Source: CAZVYN01 sp964631125
GTDB lineage: Bacteria; Eisenbacteria; RBG-16-71-46; CAIMUX01
Direction of reading: 5' to 3'
NCBI GenBank assembly: GCA_964631125.1
Contig: CAZVYN010000052.1
Coordinates: forward strand, 1-31,318
Length of the DNA: 31,318 nucleotides
The notes under the pieces were generated by a model. The model was not told where the DNA came from, ran no database searches, and worked only from the letters and a program-made list of their open reading frames with translations. Shown in pieces: positions 1 through 8,766 of the stretch (the stretch's first letter is position 1; every line of letters begins with the position of its first letter). The position numbers and the translations under genes were made by a program.

Positions 1-622
1 CCGCCGCCCCCTCACTCGCAATCGCCCGCAAACTCCCCCCCAGCGCGCGCGGCCGACAGACGCTCCCATTCGAGAGCGGCTCCCCATCCCGGAGAAACAG
101 CGCGCCGAGCCCAGGGTCCGACTGCAGCAACGCCCGCTGCACCCGCAGCCCACGCGCGAGCTGCATCGAAACCGGGAATCCTTCGCTCTCGCGGATCGCC
201 GCCGCGAAGAGGTCGGCCCAAGCGAGACGTCCGAAGCGTTGCGTCGCCTCACTCCAGGCGGCGACGCATCCCGGCGTCGTGGCGGAGAGCGTCCCTCGCA
301 CCGGAACCGTGGAGGCTCCGCCGAATCGATCGCGGGTCAGGGTCGCAGGCGCCGCGCCGCTGCCGTTCACCGCGATGACGTCGCGCCCCGGCTCGTGCAC
401 CAAGAAGAACGCATCGCCGCCGAGTCCACTGGCGCCGGGTTCGACCACCGCGAGCACCGCGCCGGCCGCGACCAACGCGTCTACCGCCGATCCGCCGGCG
501 AGCAGCGCGTCTCGACCGGCCGCCGCCGCCGCCGGATGCGACGCCACCACCATCCCTGTGCGCGCAAAAGTCGGCGGTCTCGAAAGCAAGCTCGTCTCCT
601 CGGTCGAATCGGCCTCGGGCAT
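1..622 (-). CDS. ggt: Gamma-glutamyltransferase, N-terminal part (cut by window edge)
   Basis: The frame stays open from an ATG at 622 down to the first base, giving about 207 residues of an unfinished protein. Early in it are GMVVASHPAAAAAGRDALL and GGSAVDALVAA, followed by EPGASGLGGDAFFLVHE and VNGSGAAPA. These are the hallmarks of the N-terminal half of gamma-glutamyltranspeptidases, which cleave glutathione and other gamma-glutamyl compounds and transfer the glutamyl group. The catalytic Thr that starts the small subunit would lie beyond the window edge and cannot be checked. No signal peptide is visible from this start, so a cytoplasmic form or a more upstream start is possible. No strong ribosome-binding site precedes the ATG. 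The gene diverges from the acyl-CoA dehydrogenase across about 130 bases in which I see no convincing promoter. Confidence 0.85.
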   Translation of the reverse strand, partial: MPEADSTEETSLLSRPPTFARTGMVVASHPAAAAAGRDALLAGGSAVDALVAAGAVLAVVEPGASGLGGDAFFLVHEPGRDVIAVNGSGAAPATLTRDRFGGASTVPVRGTLSATTPGCVAAWSEATQRFGRLAWADLFAAAIRESEGFPVSMQLARGLRVQRALLQSDPGLGALFLRDGEPLSNGSVCRPRALGGSLRAIASEGAA

Positions 623-754
623 CCAAACAGAGGGAGGCGGCCGACGCCAGACGAGAATCAGCGAACCGCAGGCTGCTGGTCGAGCCGAGTTCGGCCGATT
701 ACACTGTCGGCTTGCTTCTGAATCGCGGACTGAGCCTTGGGTCTTGGAGGTCGA

Positions 755-1948
755 ATGCCCCGTCGAATCGATGAGCACCTCGCGCCGCTGCTGGAGACCG
801 AGCGCTTCGACTTCTACCGCGCCGTTTGCGACTTCGGCGACCGCCAGATCGCTCCGCGAATGCTGGGATGGGAGCGCGGGCATCAGCTCGTCTCGGACGA
901 AGCGATCGCGGCCATGGGCGACCTCGGTCTCTTCGGTCTCACGGTCGACGAGCGGTACGGCGGACAGGGCGGGTCGCATCTCGACCTGGTGCTGATGGGA
1001 TTGGCGTTGGGCTATCACAGCCAGAGCGTCGCGATCACGCCGGGGGCGGCGTCATCGCTGGGCACCAAGCCCCTCCAGCTCTTCGGGACCGAGGAACAGA
1101 AGCAGCGACATCTGCCCGGCCTGGCCGCGGGCAAGCAGATGTTCGTCTTCGGGCTCTCCGAACCGGGCCGCGGCTCCGACGCGGCCAGCCCCGAGGTCAC
1201 CGCCACGCGCACCGAGACCGGCTGGCGAATCCGCGGCGAGAAATGTTGGTCGACCAACGCGCGCTGGGCCAGTCACGTCGTCGTCCACGCGTTGACTGAT
1301 CCCAAAGGGAAGCCGGCTCAACGGTCGACTTGCTTCATCGTCCCGATGGACGACCCGCGCGTGCACTACCAAGAGATGGAAGGCAAAGAGGTCTGGCTGC
1401 AGTCGTCGACCGGATCGATCGCGTTCGACAACGTGGAAGTGCCGGCCGATGCGGTGCTCGGTGAGGTCAATCAAGGCTTCAAGGTGATGGTGACGACGCT
1501 GAACGGCGGACGTCTCTTCATCGCGGCGCTCTCGGTCGCCTCACTCGCCTTCGCGCTCGACAAGTGCCGCGGCTACGCGCAGGAGCGCATCCAATTCGAA
1601 GAGCGCCCCATCGGCCGCTTCCAACGGGTGCAGGATGTCCTCCTGGATATGGACATCGCGTTGGAGTCGGGTCTGACCTGGCTGATCCACCTGGTTCGTC
1701 AGTACGACGCCGACAAGATGGCTCGCGAGTCGGCCGCCAAGGTGAAGATCGAGTGCAGCCGTCGCGCTTCGCATCTGCTCATCGAAGGAATGGAGATCTG
1801 CGGCGGCGTGGCTTGCCTCGATGAGTTCGGCCTCATGCGCCACATGCGAGATCTCTTCGTCTGTCGCGTCGGCGAAGGGAGCAACTTCGCCCTCAAGACC
1901 TTCTCGACCAAGCCGCTGCTTCCGGGGATCGCCGACCTGCTTCAGTGA
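755..1948 (+). CDS. Acyl-CoA dehydrogenase family protein
   Basis: A 397-residue protein of the usual length for FAD-dependent acyl-CoA dehydrogenases, which oxidise acyl-CoA thioesters to enoyl-CoA and pass electrons to ETF. The order of motifs fits: an N-terminal helical domain with GLFGLTVDERYGGQGG (about 58-73), the FAD/substrate signature GLSEPGRGSDAASPE (about 133-147), GEKCWSTNARWA in the beta domain (about 161-172), and the C-terminal helical domain. The catalytic glutamate is probably Glu374 in RVGEGSN, where the family commonly has YEGTS. I chose the ATG at 755 over a TTG at 737 because GGAGG at 746-750 sits just before it. The stop lies 16 bases before serC, so the two may be co-transcribed although their pathways differ. 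The substrate cannot be told from sequence. Confidence 0.93.
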   Translation: MPRRIDEHLAPLLETERFDFYRAVCDFGDRQIAPRMLGWERGHQLVSDEAIAAMGDLGLFGLTVDERYGGQGGSHLDLVLMGLALGYHSQSVAITPGAASSLGTKPLQLFGTEEQKQRHLPGLAAGKQMFVFGLSEPGRGSDAASPEVTATRTETGWRIRGEKCWSTNARWASHVVVHALTDPKGKPAQRSTCFIVPMDDPRVHYQEMEGKEVWLQSSTGSIAFDNVEVPADAVLGEVNQGFKVMVTTLNGGRLFIAALSVASLAFALDKCRGYAQERIQFEERPIGRFQRVQDVLLDMDIALESGLTWLIHLVRQYDADKMARESAAKVKIECSRRASHLLIEGMEICGGVACLDEFGLMRHMRDLFVCRVGEGSNFALKTFSTKPLLPGIADLLQ

Positions 1949-1964
1949 AAGGAAGTCTCGCCCG

Positions 1965-3068
1965 ATGACCGCTCGCGTCCACAACTTCAACGCCGGCCCC
2001 GCCGCCATGCCGCTGCCCGTACTGGAGCAGGCGCAGCGCGATCTCGTCGACTACCAGGGCGCCGGCATGTCCGTCTTGGAAATGAGCCACCGCGGCGGCG
2101 TCTATGAGCGGATCCACCAAGAGGCGATCGACGATCTCGCCGCGCTGCTCGGGACCGGCGACTCGCATCAGATCTTGTTCATGGGAGGCGGCGCGCGCGC
2201 GCAGTTCGCGTTCGTGCCGATGAATCTACTGCCGGCCGGGCGCTTCGCGGAGTACGTGGTGACCGGGAGTTGGGCGGAGATCGCGTGGGCCGAGGCGAAG
2301 CGGCTGGGGGATGCGCGAGAGAATTGGACGAGCGCGGGGAGTGGGCATGATCATGTCCCGTCGGGCGGGATCGTCCGCGCGACGGAAGGTTCGGCCTACC
2401 TCCACGTCACCTCGAACAACACCATCTACGGCACCCAATTTGTGACCGAGCCGACTCTAGAACGCGGCGCCACGAGCGGAGTACCGCTCGTGGTGGATAT
2501 GTCCTCCGACATCCTCTCCCGCCCCATCGACACGGCGCGCTACTCGCTGATCTACGCCGGCGCTCAGAAGAACCTCGGCCCCGCCGGCGTCACCGTCATC
2601 GTCATCCGCAAGGATCTGCTGGAAAACTGCCGCGCTGACCTGCCCGAGATCTTCCAGTACAAGAAGATCGCCGCGCAGAATTCGCTCCTCAACACGCCGC
2701 CATGTTTCGCCATCTACATGGTGGGACTCGTCGCGAAGCACGTCCGCGAAATGGGCGGTGTCGAAGCCGCGGCGCGTCGCAACGAAGAAAAAGCCGCGTT
2801 GATCTACGACGCCATCAATAGCTCGGGCGGCTTCTATCAGGGCCACGCGCAACCCGAGAGCCGTTCCCGCATGAACGTGACCTTCCGTCTCCCGAACGAG
2901 GAATTGGAGAAGGCGTTCCTGAAGGAAGCCGCCGCCGCGTCGATGGAAGGCCTCAAGGGCCATCGCTCCGTCGGCGGCCTGCGCGCCTCGATCTACAACG
3001 CGGTTCCGCTCGAGTCGGTGCGCGCGCTGGTCGGACTGATGGCGGAATTCCGCGCGCGACGCGCGTAG
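1965..3068 (+). CDS. serC: Phosphoserine aminotransferase SerC
   Basis: A 367-residue fold-type I PLP enzyme that converts 3-phosphohydroxypyruvate and glutamate to phosphoserine, the second step of serine synthesis. It also acts in pyridoxal phosphate synthesis in some bacteria. The start reads NFNAGPAAMP, the family's opening signature, followed by MSVLEMSHRG. IYAGAQKNLGPAGVT holds the PLP lysine (Lys202). MGGGARAQFAFVPMNLL and VTSNNTIYGTQF bind cofactor phosphate and substrate, and GLKGHRSVGGLRASIYNAVP is the typical C-terminal signature. The ATG at 1965 is preceded by AAAGGAAG with a somewhat long spacer. The frame is open far upstream inside the dehydrogenase, but that part is not homologous. 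Serine made here could feed CysE and CysK encoded 6 kb downstream. The gene ends only four bases from the convergent lipoprotein gene. Confidence 0.97.
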   Translation: MTARVHNFNAGPAAMPLPVLEQAQRDLVDYQGAGMSVLEMSHRGGVYERIHQEAIDDLAALLGTGDSHQILFMGGGARAQFAFVPMNLLPAGRFAEYVVTGSWAEIAWAEAKRLGDARENWTSAGSGHDHVPSGGIVRATEGSAYLHVTSNNTIYGTQFVTEPTLERGATSGVPLVVDMSSDILSRPIDTARYSLIYAGAQKNLGPAGVTVIVIRKDLLENCRADLPEIFQYKKIAAQNSLLNTPPCFAIYMVGLVAKHVREMGGVEAAARRNEEKAALIYDAINSSGGFYQGHAQPESRSRMNVTFRLPNEELEKAFLKEAAAASMEGLKGHRSVGGLRASIYNAVPLESVRALVGLMAEFRARRA

Positions 3069-3072
3069 CGTC

Positions 3073-4026
3073 TCACGGCACGCCGAAACCCGCGTCGAAC
3101 GATCCGTTCGTGATGACCAATGGCGTGGTGGCGGGCGTTTTGGCCCGCGGGGCCAAGGTCATCGAGAACGTTCCGATCATTCGTTCGGACGACAAGCTGG
3201 TGATCACGATCGCGCCGCTATCCGCGAGCGAGGGTCCCCAGCAACAGTTGACGCCGGCGGGCGCGTCGCTCCCCGCGTTGACGATGACCGTTCGAATCGG
3301 CGGCTCAAAAGTGAGGGGATAGGTTCCGGGTCCGGGCGCGTCGGTGAGATAGAACGTCACAGAGTACGAATTCGTCGTCGTGTTCAGGACGAAGTCGTCT
3401 CCATTCTGCGTCAGGGCGACATACGAGGCGTTGTAGAACAGGCCGTTCACGCTCCCACTGAACTTGCTGCCGATGTCGTCGGGCACCGGCGTCGCCGACC
3501 CTTCGATCGCCGAGTCGAACGCGCCATTCGTGATGTTGTGAACGCCGTTGGCGGGAGTTCCGGCCAGCGGAATCGCGAAGAAGTTGAACGTCCCCTTGAT
3601 CCGGCCGGCGCTCAGAGTGGTCACCGTGATCTCGCCCGCCGCGCCGGACTGCGGGGTCAGCCACGCCGCGCCTGAAGTGGTGATGTAGGTGGCGGCGCCG
3701 CCGAAGATGGTCGGGTTCACTCCGAGCGGATAGGCCCCGGGCGCGTCGATGTTGTACAGCTCGAGGTCGATCGTGAAGCTCCCGATGCCGGGATTGTGCG
3801 TTCCTCGAAGGACGTATCCGCCAGCGATGTCGGGATCGGTCTCGGCGGAGAGCGTGGAAGTCACTCCGACCCACGGTTGCCCATCGACCGTCGCGGTCAT
3901 CACGTTGTTCGACGGCGGATCCGGGTCGCCGGGATCGGTGGGACCGTCGTCGCCTCCGCATCCCACCGCGGTGAGCGTCAGCCAGCAGAGCGCGGACGCG
4001 AACAGAGGGTTCCAGAGCTTCGACAT
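3073..4026 (-). CDS. Lipoprotein with two DUF6252-like repeats
   Basis: A 317-residue exported protein. The N-terminus MSKLWNPLFASALCWLTLTAVGC is a lipoprotein signal peptide ending in a lipobox with Cys at about 23, followed by a flexible Asp/Pro-rich linker (GGDDGPTDPGDPDPP). Two related beta-rich repeats follow. The first opens with MTATVDGQPW. The repeats end alike, with AGRIKGTFNFFAIPL...ITNGAFDS in the first and SERMIGTFSMTLAPR...ITNGSFDA in the second. This pattern resembles DUF6252-type surface lipoproteins. That family assignment is from memory and the function is unknown. GGAGGAGA stands six bases before the ATG at 4026, which settles the start although the frame is open about 500 bases upstream. 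Its stop faces serC almost directly. Confidence 0.85.
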   Translation of the reverse strand: MSKLWNPLFASALCWLTLTAVGCGGDDGPTDPGDPDPPSNNVMTATVDGQPWVGVTSTLSAETDPDIAGGYVLRGTHNPGIGSFTIDLELYNIDAPGAYPLGVNPTIFGGAATYITTSGAAWLTPQSGAAGEITVTTLSAGRIKGTFNFFAIPLAGTPANGVHNITNGAFDSAIEGSATPVPDDIGSKFSGSVNGLFYNASYVALTQNGDDFVLNTTTNSYSVTFYLTDAPGPGTYPLTFEPPIRTVIVNAGSDAPAGVNCCWGPSLADSGAIVITSLSSERMIGTFSMTLAPRAKTPATTPLVITNGSFDAGFGVP

Positions 4027-4102
4027 CAACTTCTCCTCCGTCATGGAAACGAACGAGTAGATCATCGGACGGGGTCCCACGTCGGAGGAGATGCTGCTGG
4101 TC

Positions 4103-6247
4103 TCACCGGCGCACGAGCAGTTTGCGCGAGGCGTGCTCGCCGTTCGCCTCCAGACGTACGAAGTAAACGCCGCTCGGGAGGGGCGTCGTGGAGTTGGTGG
4201 CGGCACTCCAGTCGGCGGTGTGATGTCCAGCCGAAAGGATGTCGTCGACCAAGTCGACGACCAGACGCCCCCGCGCGTCATAGATCGTGAGTCGCGCTCG
4301 CGCCGCTGCGGGTAGTTCGAATCCGATTCGGACCGAACTCGTGAACGGGTTGGGCGTGGTCGACGTGAGCATCGGTCGAGCGCGCAGTCCGAGCGACACG
4401 CCGCCTTCGGTCTCGTCCACCGCGACGACCCCGCCGGCAATCGCGTCGGCGTCCTGCCAGATGAGATCGGTGAGCTCCTGCCGATCGAGGCCGTAGCCGC
4501 CCCACATGTGGAACGTGTACGAAGCCTCCGCACCGGGCGCGAGTACGCCGAATCGTTTCTCGAAGAAGAGATTGGGCATGTCCGAGCAGCTACCCGAGGG
4601 ATTGATCGGATACTCGCCGGTGAAGTTGCCCAGCGCCGGATCGCACAAGAGGTGTGCGTACGCCGGCATCGCGTCTTCGGTCTCTTCCGGGAAGATCACG
4701 CCAATCGAGTAGAACGACGTCTGGTCGAAGGCGGCGAACCAATTGCCGTCGATCTGGGCCGGAGTGAAGCGGTGCTCGCCGCCATACGATGCCGGGTCGT
4801 TCGGCAACAAGCCGCGGTCGTCCTCCTGACGATCCGATCCGGGCGCGCTGCTGTAGAGCCACTGCTCTCGGCCCCAGACGAAATCGAAGTCGTGACTCAC
4901 GTCGTCGATGTTGCGCACGACGTACCGATGCTCGAAGGCGCGGCTCTCCGCGGAGAACTCCACGCGACGCTCGACCGCGACCTGGTCTTGCAGTCCGTAG
5001 TTCCCTCCGGAAACGAAGTCGAAGACGAGCGATCCCAACTCGGCGGAAGTCAGCCACGAGAGAGCGTCGCCGCCCCACTTGATGTTGCTCTGATAGCTCC
5101 CCGTGCCGTCGTTGTCGGCCGCGTTGTCGAGATGGACGGCGACGCGCTCCATGCAATCGAGCGTGTGCGAATCTCCGTTCACGAGGTCGGTGGCGTGGAG
5201 ATCGACGATGCAGCCCGGACCGTGCGGCGAGCTGAAGCCCGACCCGAGGATCGCCGTGGAGATGTACCGATTCCAGATCATGTAGCCGTTGCGGAAGTCA
5301 CGCAGACCGATGTCCCCGGTCTGGTAGCGATCGATGCGGCTGGCGGCGAGGTCGCTCGGAGCGTCGAATTCGATCGTGACCCGCTTCACCGTCGAGGACG
5401 AGAGGTCACAGTCGAACGCGATCACGTTGTCGATCACGGTCACATTCGAGACGCCGCTGCCCGAGACCGTCACGCCGCTGATCTCGTTCGCGAGCGGCAA
5501 GATCGGGATCCGGATCTGCGCGTTCGTGACCGACGTCGAGCGGACCAGACCGACGTCGCGGATCTCGTGGTGATACCCAGCGCCCGGGCCGTTCGACGTG
5601 ACGAAGAACGCCGTGTAGTCATCGGAAACGTCGGGGAGCGCTCCGGTCGTGATCCCCGTCCAGCGCCGCACGCTGTACAACGAGAAGGCTGGTGACGCGT
5701 CGCTCCCGATGTCTACTGCACGGTGAGCGGTCGCCGTCACCGAGTAGCTCCCCGTCGGGCGCGCCTCTCCCTCACCGGCCCCGATCTCGAAGAATCCGCT
5801 GTAGCGGCCGTCTCCCGCGGTGGCGTCGGGCGCGGCGCCATCGTCCGCCAGATGCGCGCGGACGCGCGGGTTCGCGGCCGAGATGACGACGACGGAGTCG
5901 CAATCCGCGGCCGGAAAGCCATCACTCAGCACGTCGGCCGTGACCAAGATCGTCCCGTACCATGTATAGGAAGTCCGGTCGACGTTTGTCACGACGCCGA
6001 GCGCGGCCAAGCGTGGATCCGCGGGGGCCGCGATCGTCAGAACCGCGGGCGGATCGTTCGGGTCGACGATTCCGAGCGGCAGATCGGGAGCCGTATAGAC
6101 GTCGTAGCCGTACGGCTCGGGGCTCTCCTTGGCGGACGGATTCCACGTGCGGGGCGGCGTCTGTGCGAACACCGCCCCGTCGTGAACGGCCGAGAGTGCG
6201 ACTCCGAGCAACAACGAAACGGCGAAGGACAAAGGAGCTGGAGTCAT
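4103..6247 (-). CDS. Large exported protein with C-terminal T9SS-type sorting domain
   Basis: A 714-residue protein with an N-terminal signal peptide that probably ends at AVFA before QTPPRTW. The N-terminal third holds a beta domain containing ADDGAAPDATAGDGRYSGFFEI (about 135-156), a motif seen in bacterial surface proteins with Ig-like modules. The middle, about 180-620, is a large beta-rich region with WNRYISTAILGSG, GPGCIVDLHATDLVNG and many aromatic residues; I do not recognise its family. The last 85 residues are a FlgD-like/T9SS type A sorting domain with STTPNPFTSSVRIGFELP, ARLTIYDARGRLV and PSGVYFVRLEANG. This implies export and attachment at or release from the cell surface. No strong ribosome-binding site precedes the ATG. 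It starts 29 bases after the stop of the BNR-repeat gene and is probably co-transcribed with it. Function unknown. Confidence 0.88.
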   Translation of the reverse strand: MTPAPLSFAVSLLLGVALSAVHDGAVFAQTPPRTWNPSAKESPEPYGYDVYTAPDLPLGIVDPNDPPAVLTIAAPADPRLAALGVVTNVDRTSYTWYGTILVTADVLSDGFPAADCDSVVVISAANPRVRAHLADDGAAPDATAGDGRYSGFFEIGAGEGEARPTGSYSVTATAHRAVDIGSDASPAFSLYSVRRWTGITTGALPDVSDDYTAFFVTSNGPGAGYHHEIRDVGLVRSTSVTNAQIRIPILPLANEISGVTVSGSGVSNVTVIDNVIAFDCDLSSSTVKRVTIEFDAPSDLAASRIDRYQTGDIGLRDFRNGYMIWNRYISTAILGSGFSSPHGPGCIVDLHATDLVNGDSHTLDCMERVAVHLDNAADNDGTGSYQSNIKWGGDALSWLTSAELGSLVFDFVSGGNYGLQDQVAVERRVEFSAESRAFEHRYVVRNIDDVSHDFDFVWGREQWLYSSAPGSDRQEDDRGLLPNDPASYGGEHRFTPAQIDGNWFAAFDQTSFYSIGVIFPEETEDAMPAYAHLLCDPALGNFTGEYPINPSGSCSDMPNLFFEKRFGVLAPGAEASYTFHMWGGYGLDRQELTDLIWQDADAIAGGVVAVDETEGGVSLGLRARPMLTSTTPNPFTSSVRIGFELPAAARARLTIYDARGRLVVDLVDDILSAGHHTADWSAATNSTTPLPSGVYFVRLEANGEHASRKLLVRR

Positions 6248-6276
6248 CTCGGCAAGGGTTCCGTTCTGTCGGACGG

Positions 6277-8040
6277 TTATCGCAGCAGCAACATTCGCTG
6301 CGTTTGCCGAACTCCGTTGGCGTCGAGCTGGCAGAAGTAGATTCCGGATTCGACCGCCTGGCCGTGCTCATCCGCCCCGTCCCAGGTCGTGCGGTTCGGG
6401 CCCGCCTGCGCATCGGCATGGTCGAGCGTGCGGACGAGTTGTCCCGCCAGGTTGTAGATCTGGAGACGGGCCGCGCCGGCGGCCGGCATCCGGAACTCGA
6501 TCTCGGTCGACTTCCGGAACGGGTTCGGACGGTTGGAGAGGGCGCCGAGCGGCGCCGTCGTCTCGGCCACGTCGCTCGTGATCCCTTCGCACTCATCGGG
6601 GATGTCGTTCAGGTTGCTGTCGGGCGCGCCGTTCGCGATGTCCTGGAGATCGCCGATGCCGTTCCCGTTGCAGTCGAACTCACCGATGCGGACGAAGTAG
6701 ACATCCTGTTCACCGTTGAACGTCGCGGGCCACGCGAGGTTGGCGCCGACGTTGTCCGAGACCATCTGACAATAGTCGCCGATCTTCTGCTGGTTCGGCC
6801 ATCCCACGAGGCTGTTCCAGGTTGGGCTCAACTGCTCGTTGACCGACCAGGTGAGGCCGCCGTCGGTCGAGAATGAATAGAAGAGCTGGCTCAGGTTCGA
6901 CACTCCCGTGTTCCGTGTGTCGTTCCAGATGACGTCGATGCGGCCGTTGGGCGCAACTGACATGGTCCCGAACCACTGGTAGGCGCTCGTTCCCGTGTCA
7001 TCGTTGACCTTGATCGGCGCGCTCCAGGTTGATCCGCCGTTCGTGCTGCGGATGAAGTTGACGTTCAGCGGATCGGCCCCGCTCGGATTGACCGAGCCGA
7101 GGACGTAGATATAGCCGGCGGTCGGTCCGTTCGAAGGGTCGACCGCGATCCACGGCTGTCCGAGGAGTCCGACCGGGTTCAGCGGTTGGAAGTACGAGAT
7201 CGCGCCGCCCAAGGTGATCGACGACGTCGTGAAACTCGGCGACGGGTCGAGCGGATTCTTGGCGTCGACCGACTTCGACACGACGTATTGCTCGCTCCCG
7301 TTGATGCCGACGATCCAGAGCGTGCCGTCGGGCGCGACGTCCATCGTTCCCCATTGCGGTTGCTGCGGAATCGACGTCGGGTTGGCGAAGGAGTCGCCGC
7401 CGTTGATGGAGCGCGTGAAGTTCACGCTCTCGGTCCAATAGCTGTAGATGTTGCCGCGGCCGATTCCACCGGTCTGGTCGATCGTCATCCACTGCTTGTC
7501 GCCGCCGTGGGCGAACACTTCCGGTCCCCAGACGGCGCCGCCGTCGTTCGAGCGGAAGACGTCGGTCGTGAAGTCTTGCTCCAGGCTGTTGTAGTAGAAG
7601 TTTCCGTCCGCGTCGGCGCAGATGACCGGATCGCTGCGGAAGAGACCGGGCGTCAGCACGCCCGGGAAGGTCCAGCTCTGGCCCCCATCCGTCGTGTAGC
7701 CGACACCGCCCTGTCGAAAGTTCGACGCGATGGTGTCGAACTGACGCCATCCGACCACCATCCGCTGACGGTTCGACGGATCGACGGCGATCGAAGGCTC
7801 GTTCGCCGCGTCACCGGGGATATTTGCCCCATTCGAGTCGACATTGATCTGCACGAGGGTGTGCGCGCCGAACCGGATCGGCTCGGCCGGCCGTGCGCCC
7901 GGAACCGGCTGCGCCGCGATTCCCGGCGGGTCGTCCGGAAACTCCAGAATCTTCGGAGGCGCCTGGGCGAGCGCGGCGGCGGCGCTCGAGGTGAGAAGGA
8001 ATCCTGCGAAGAAGACGATCCTGGATGGACTTGGCGACAT
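6277..8040 (-). CDS. Exported BNR/Asp-box repeat protein with dockerin-like motif and sorting domain
   Basis: A 587-residue secreted protein. A signal peptide ends near AAAALAQA. Asp-box motifs recur through residues 80-440, for example TTDGGQSWTF, SNDGGAVWG, STNGGSTWSAP and STDGGLTWSV, so the core is a sialidase-like beta-propeller. I see no convincing set of sialidase catalytic residues, so enzymatic activity should not be assumed. Next come DCNGNGIGDLQDI and DSNLNDIPDEC, a dockerin-like calcium-binding pair. The last 90 residues form a FlgD-like sorting domain (RPNPFRKSTEIEFRMP, LQIYNLAGQLVRTL, ESGIYFCQLDANG). AGGAGAGG lies a few bases before the ATG. It is the first gene of a probable two-gene surface-protein operon and diverges from padR. 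Confidence 0.9.
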   Translation of the reverse strand: MSPSPSRIVFFAGFLLTSSAAAALAQAPPKILEFPDDPPGIAAQPVPGARPAEPIRFGAHTLVQINVDSNGANIPGDAANEPSIAVDPSNRQRMVVGWRQFDTIASNFRQGGVGYTTDGGQSWTFPGVLTPGLFRSDPVICADADGNFYYNSLEQDFTTDVFRSNDGGAVWGPEVFAHGGDKQWMTIDQTGGIGRGNIYSYWTESVNFTRSINGGDSFANPTSIPQQPQWGTMDVAPDGTLWIVGINGSEQYVVSKSVDAKNPLDPSPSFTTSSITLGGAISYFQPLNPVGLLGQPWIAVDPSNGPTAGYIYVLGSVNPSGADPLNVNFIRSTNGGSTWSAPIKVNDDTGTSAYQWFGTMSVAPNGRIDVIWNDTRNTGVSNLSQLFYSFSTDGGLTWSVNEQLSPTWNSLVGWPNQQKIGDYCQMVSDNVGANLAWPATFNGEQDVYFVRIGEFDCNGNGIGDLQDIANGAPDSNLNDIPDECEGITSDVAETTAPLGALSNRPNPFRKSTEIEFRMPAAGAARLQIYNLAGQLVRTLDHADAQAGPNRTTWDGADEHGQAVESGIYFCQLDANGVRQTQRMLLLR

Positions 8041-8144
8041 GAGGCCTCTCCTGGTTGGCGGTGTCGAGAACGCGGCCCCCTAGTGTAGAGCGGTGTCGCG
8101 GATTCGACCTCAACTCCAGTCGCAATTTTCCGCCAGAGTTGCGG

Positions 8145-8179
8145 TTGCGGCGCTCCCGGTCGGCCTGCATACTGAGTAT
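8145..8179 (+). promoter_or_regulatory. Candidate padR promoter with palindromic operator on the -10
   Basis: TTGCGG at 8145-8150 and CATACT at 8168-8173 are separated by 17 bases and resemble a sigma-70 type promoter. Three and four of six bases match the consensus. The perfect palindrome ATACTGAGTAT at 8169-8179 overlaps the -10 and lies 20 bases before the padR ATG. PadR regulators usually repress their own promoter through a short palindrome in this position, so this is a likely autoregulatory operator. The link to PadR is inferred from position only. Confidence 0.5.
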
Positions 8180-8199
8180 CTAGCCGGCAGGAGGGTCCG

Positions 8200-8706
8200 A
8201 TGAGCGTCCGGAACAGCCTGCTCGCGATCCTTGCGGAGCAGCCCAGTCACGGCTACGGCCTCAAATCCAGTTTCGAGAAGACAACCGGCGGCGCCTGGCC
8301 CCTGAACGTGGGGCAGGTCTACTCGACGCTGGCCCGGCTCGAACGCGACGGTCTGGTCGAGAGCGACGGCGATCAGCCGGGGCCGAGGCAGAACTGGAAA
8401 ATCACCCCCGCGGGCCGCGAGGCGCTCTCCGAGTGGTATGCCGCGCCGGTCGACGACGCCCCCTCGCGCGACGAGCTCGCGATCAAGATCCTCCTGGCCG
8501 TCGCCGCCGATCAGGTCGACGTGAGCGACATCCTCCAACGCCAACGCTTCGCCACCATGCAGCGGCTCCAGCGCTACACGGCGCACAAGACTCGAGCCGA
8601 CGAGAGCGAGTTGCCGTGGCTCCTGCTGCTCGACTCGCTGATCCTCCGGGCCGAGGCCGAGATCAAGTGGCTCGATCTCTGCGAGGAGCGGCTGCGGGGA
8701 AGGTAG
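8200..8706 (+). CDS. PadR family transcriptional regulator
   Basis: A 168-residue DNA-binding repressor. Residues 1-80 form the PadR winged helix: SLLAILAEQPSHGYGLKSSFE, then NVGQVYSTLARLERDGLVES, then WKITPAGREALSEWY, each in the expected order. The C-terminal half (DELAIKILLAV...LLLLDSLILRAEAEIKWLDLCEERL) matches the Vir-type helical dimerisation domain of the longer PadR subgroup. AGGAGG at 8189-8194 is five bases before the ATG. Such regulators often control a neighbouring ABC exporter. Here none follows, and the next gene is cysE, so the target may be elsewhere or only itself. The divergent BNR-protein gene shares the intergenic region and could also be regulated. Confidence 0.93.
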   Translation: MSVRNSLLAILAEQPSHGYGLKSSFEKTTGGAWPLNVGQVYSTLARLERDGLVESDGDQPGPRQNWKITPAGREALSEWYAAPVDDAPSRDELAIKILLAVAADQVDVSDILQRQRFATMQRLQRYTAHKTRADESELPWLLLLDSLILRAEAEIKWLDLCEERLRGR

Positions 8707-8737
8707 GGAACTCCAATCGCGCGGCAAACTAGCACCC

Positions 8738-8751
8738 GCGGGCCGGCCCGC
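8738..8751. repeat. 14-bp perfect palindrome between padR and cysE
   Basis: GCGGGCCGGCCCGC is fully self-complementary and lies 15 bases before the cysE ATG and about 30 bases after the padR stop. It could be an operator, part of a GC-rich terminator without a T tract, or a chance product of high G+C. The only ribosome-binding candidate for cysE, AGGA at 8754-8757, follows at once, so a folded RNA here could affect cysE translation. Confidence 0.35.
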
Positions 8752-8766
8752 CTAGGATCCAACCTC

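Noticed and set aside
1821..1964. An N-terminal extension of serC inside the dehydrogenase gene
   Set aside because: The extra 48 residues are a shifted reading of the dehydrogenase end, and SerC homology starts exactly at the ATG at 1965.
4508..5695. A 395-codon plus-strand frame inside the large surface protein
   Set aside because: Antisense shadow. The minus strand holds a signal peptide and a sorting domain in one continuous frame.
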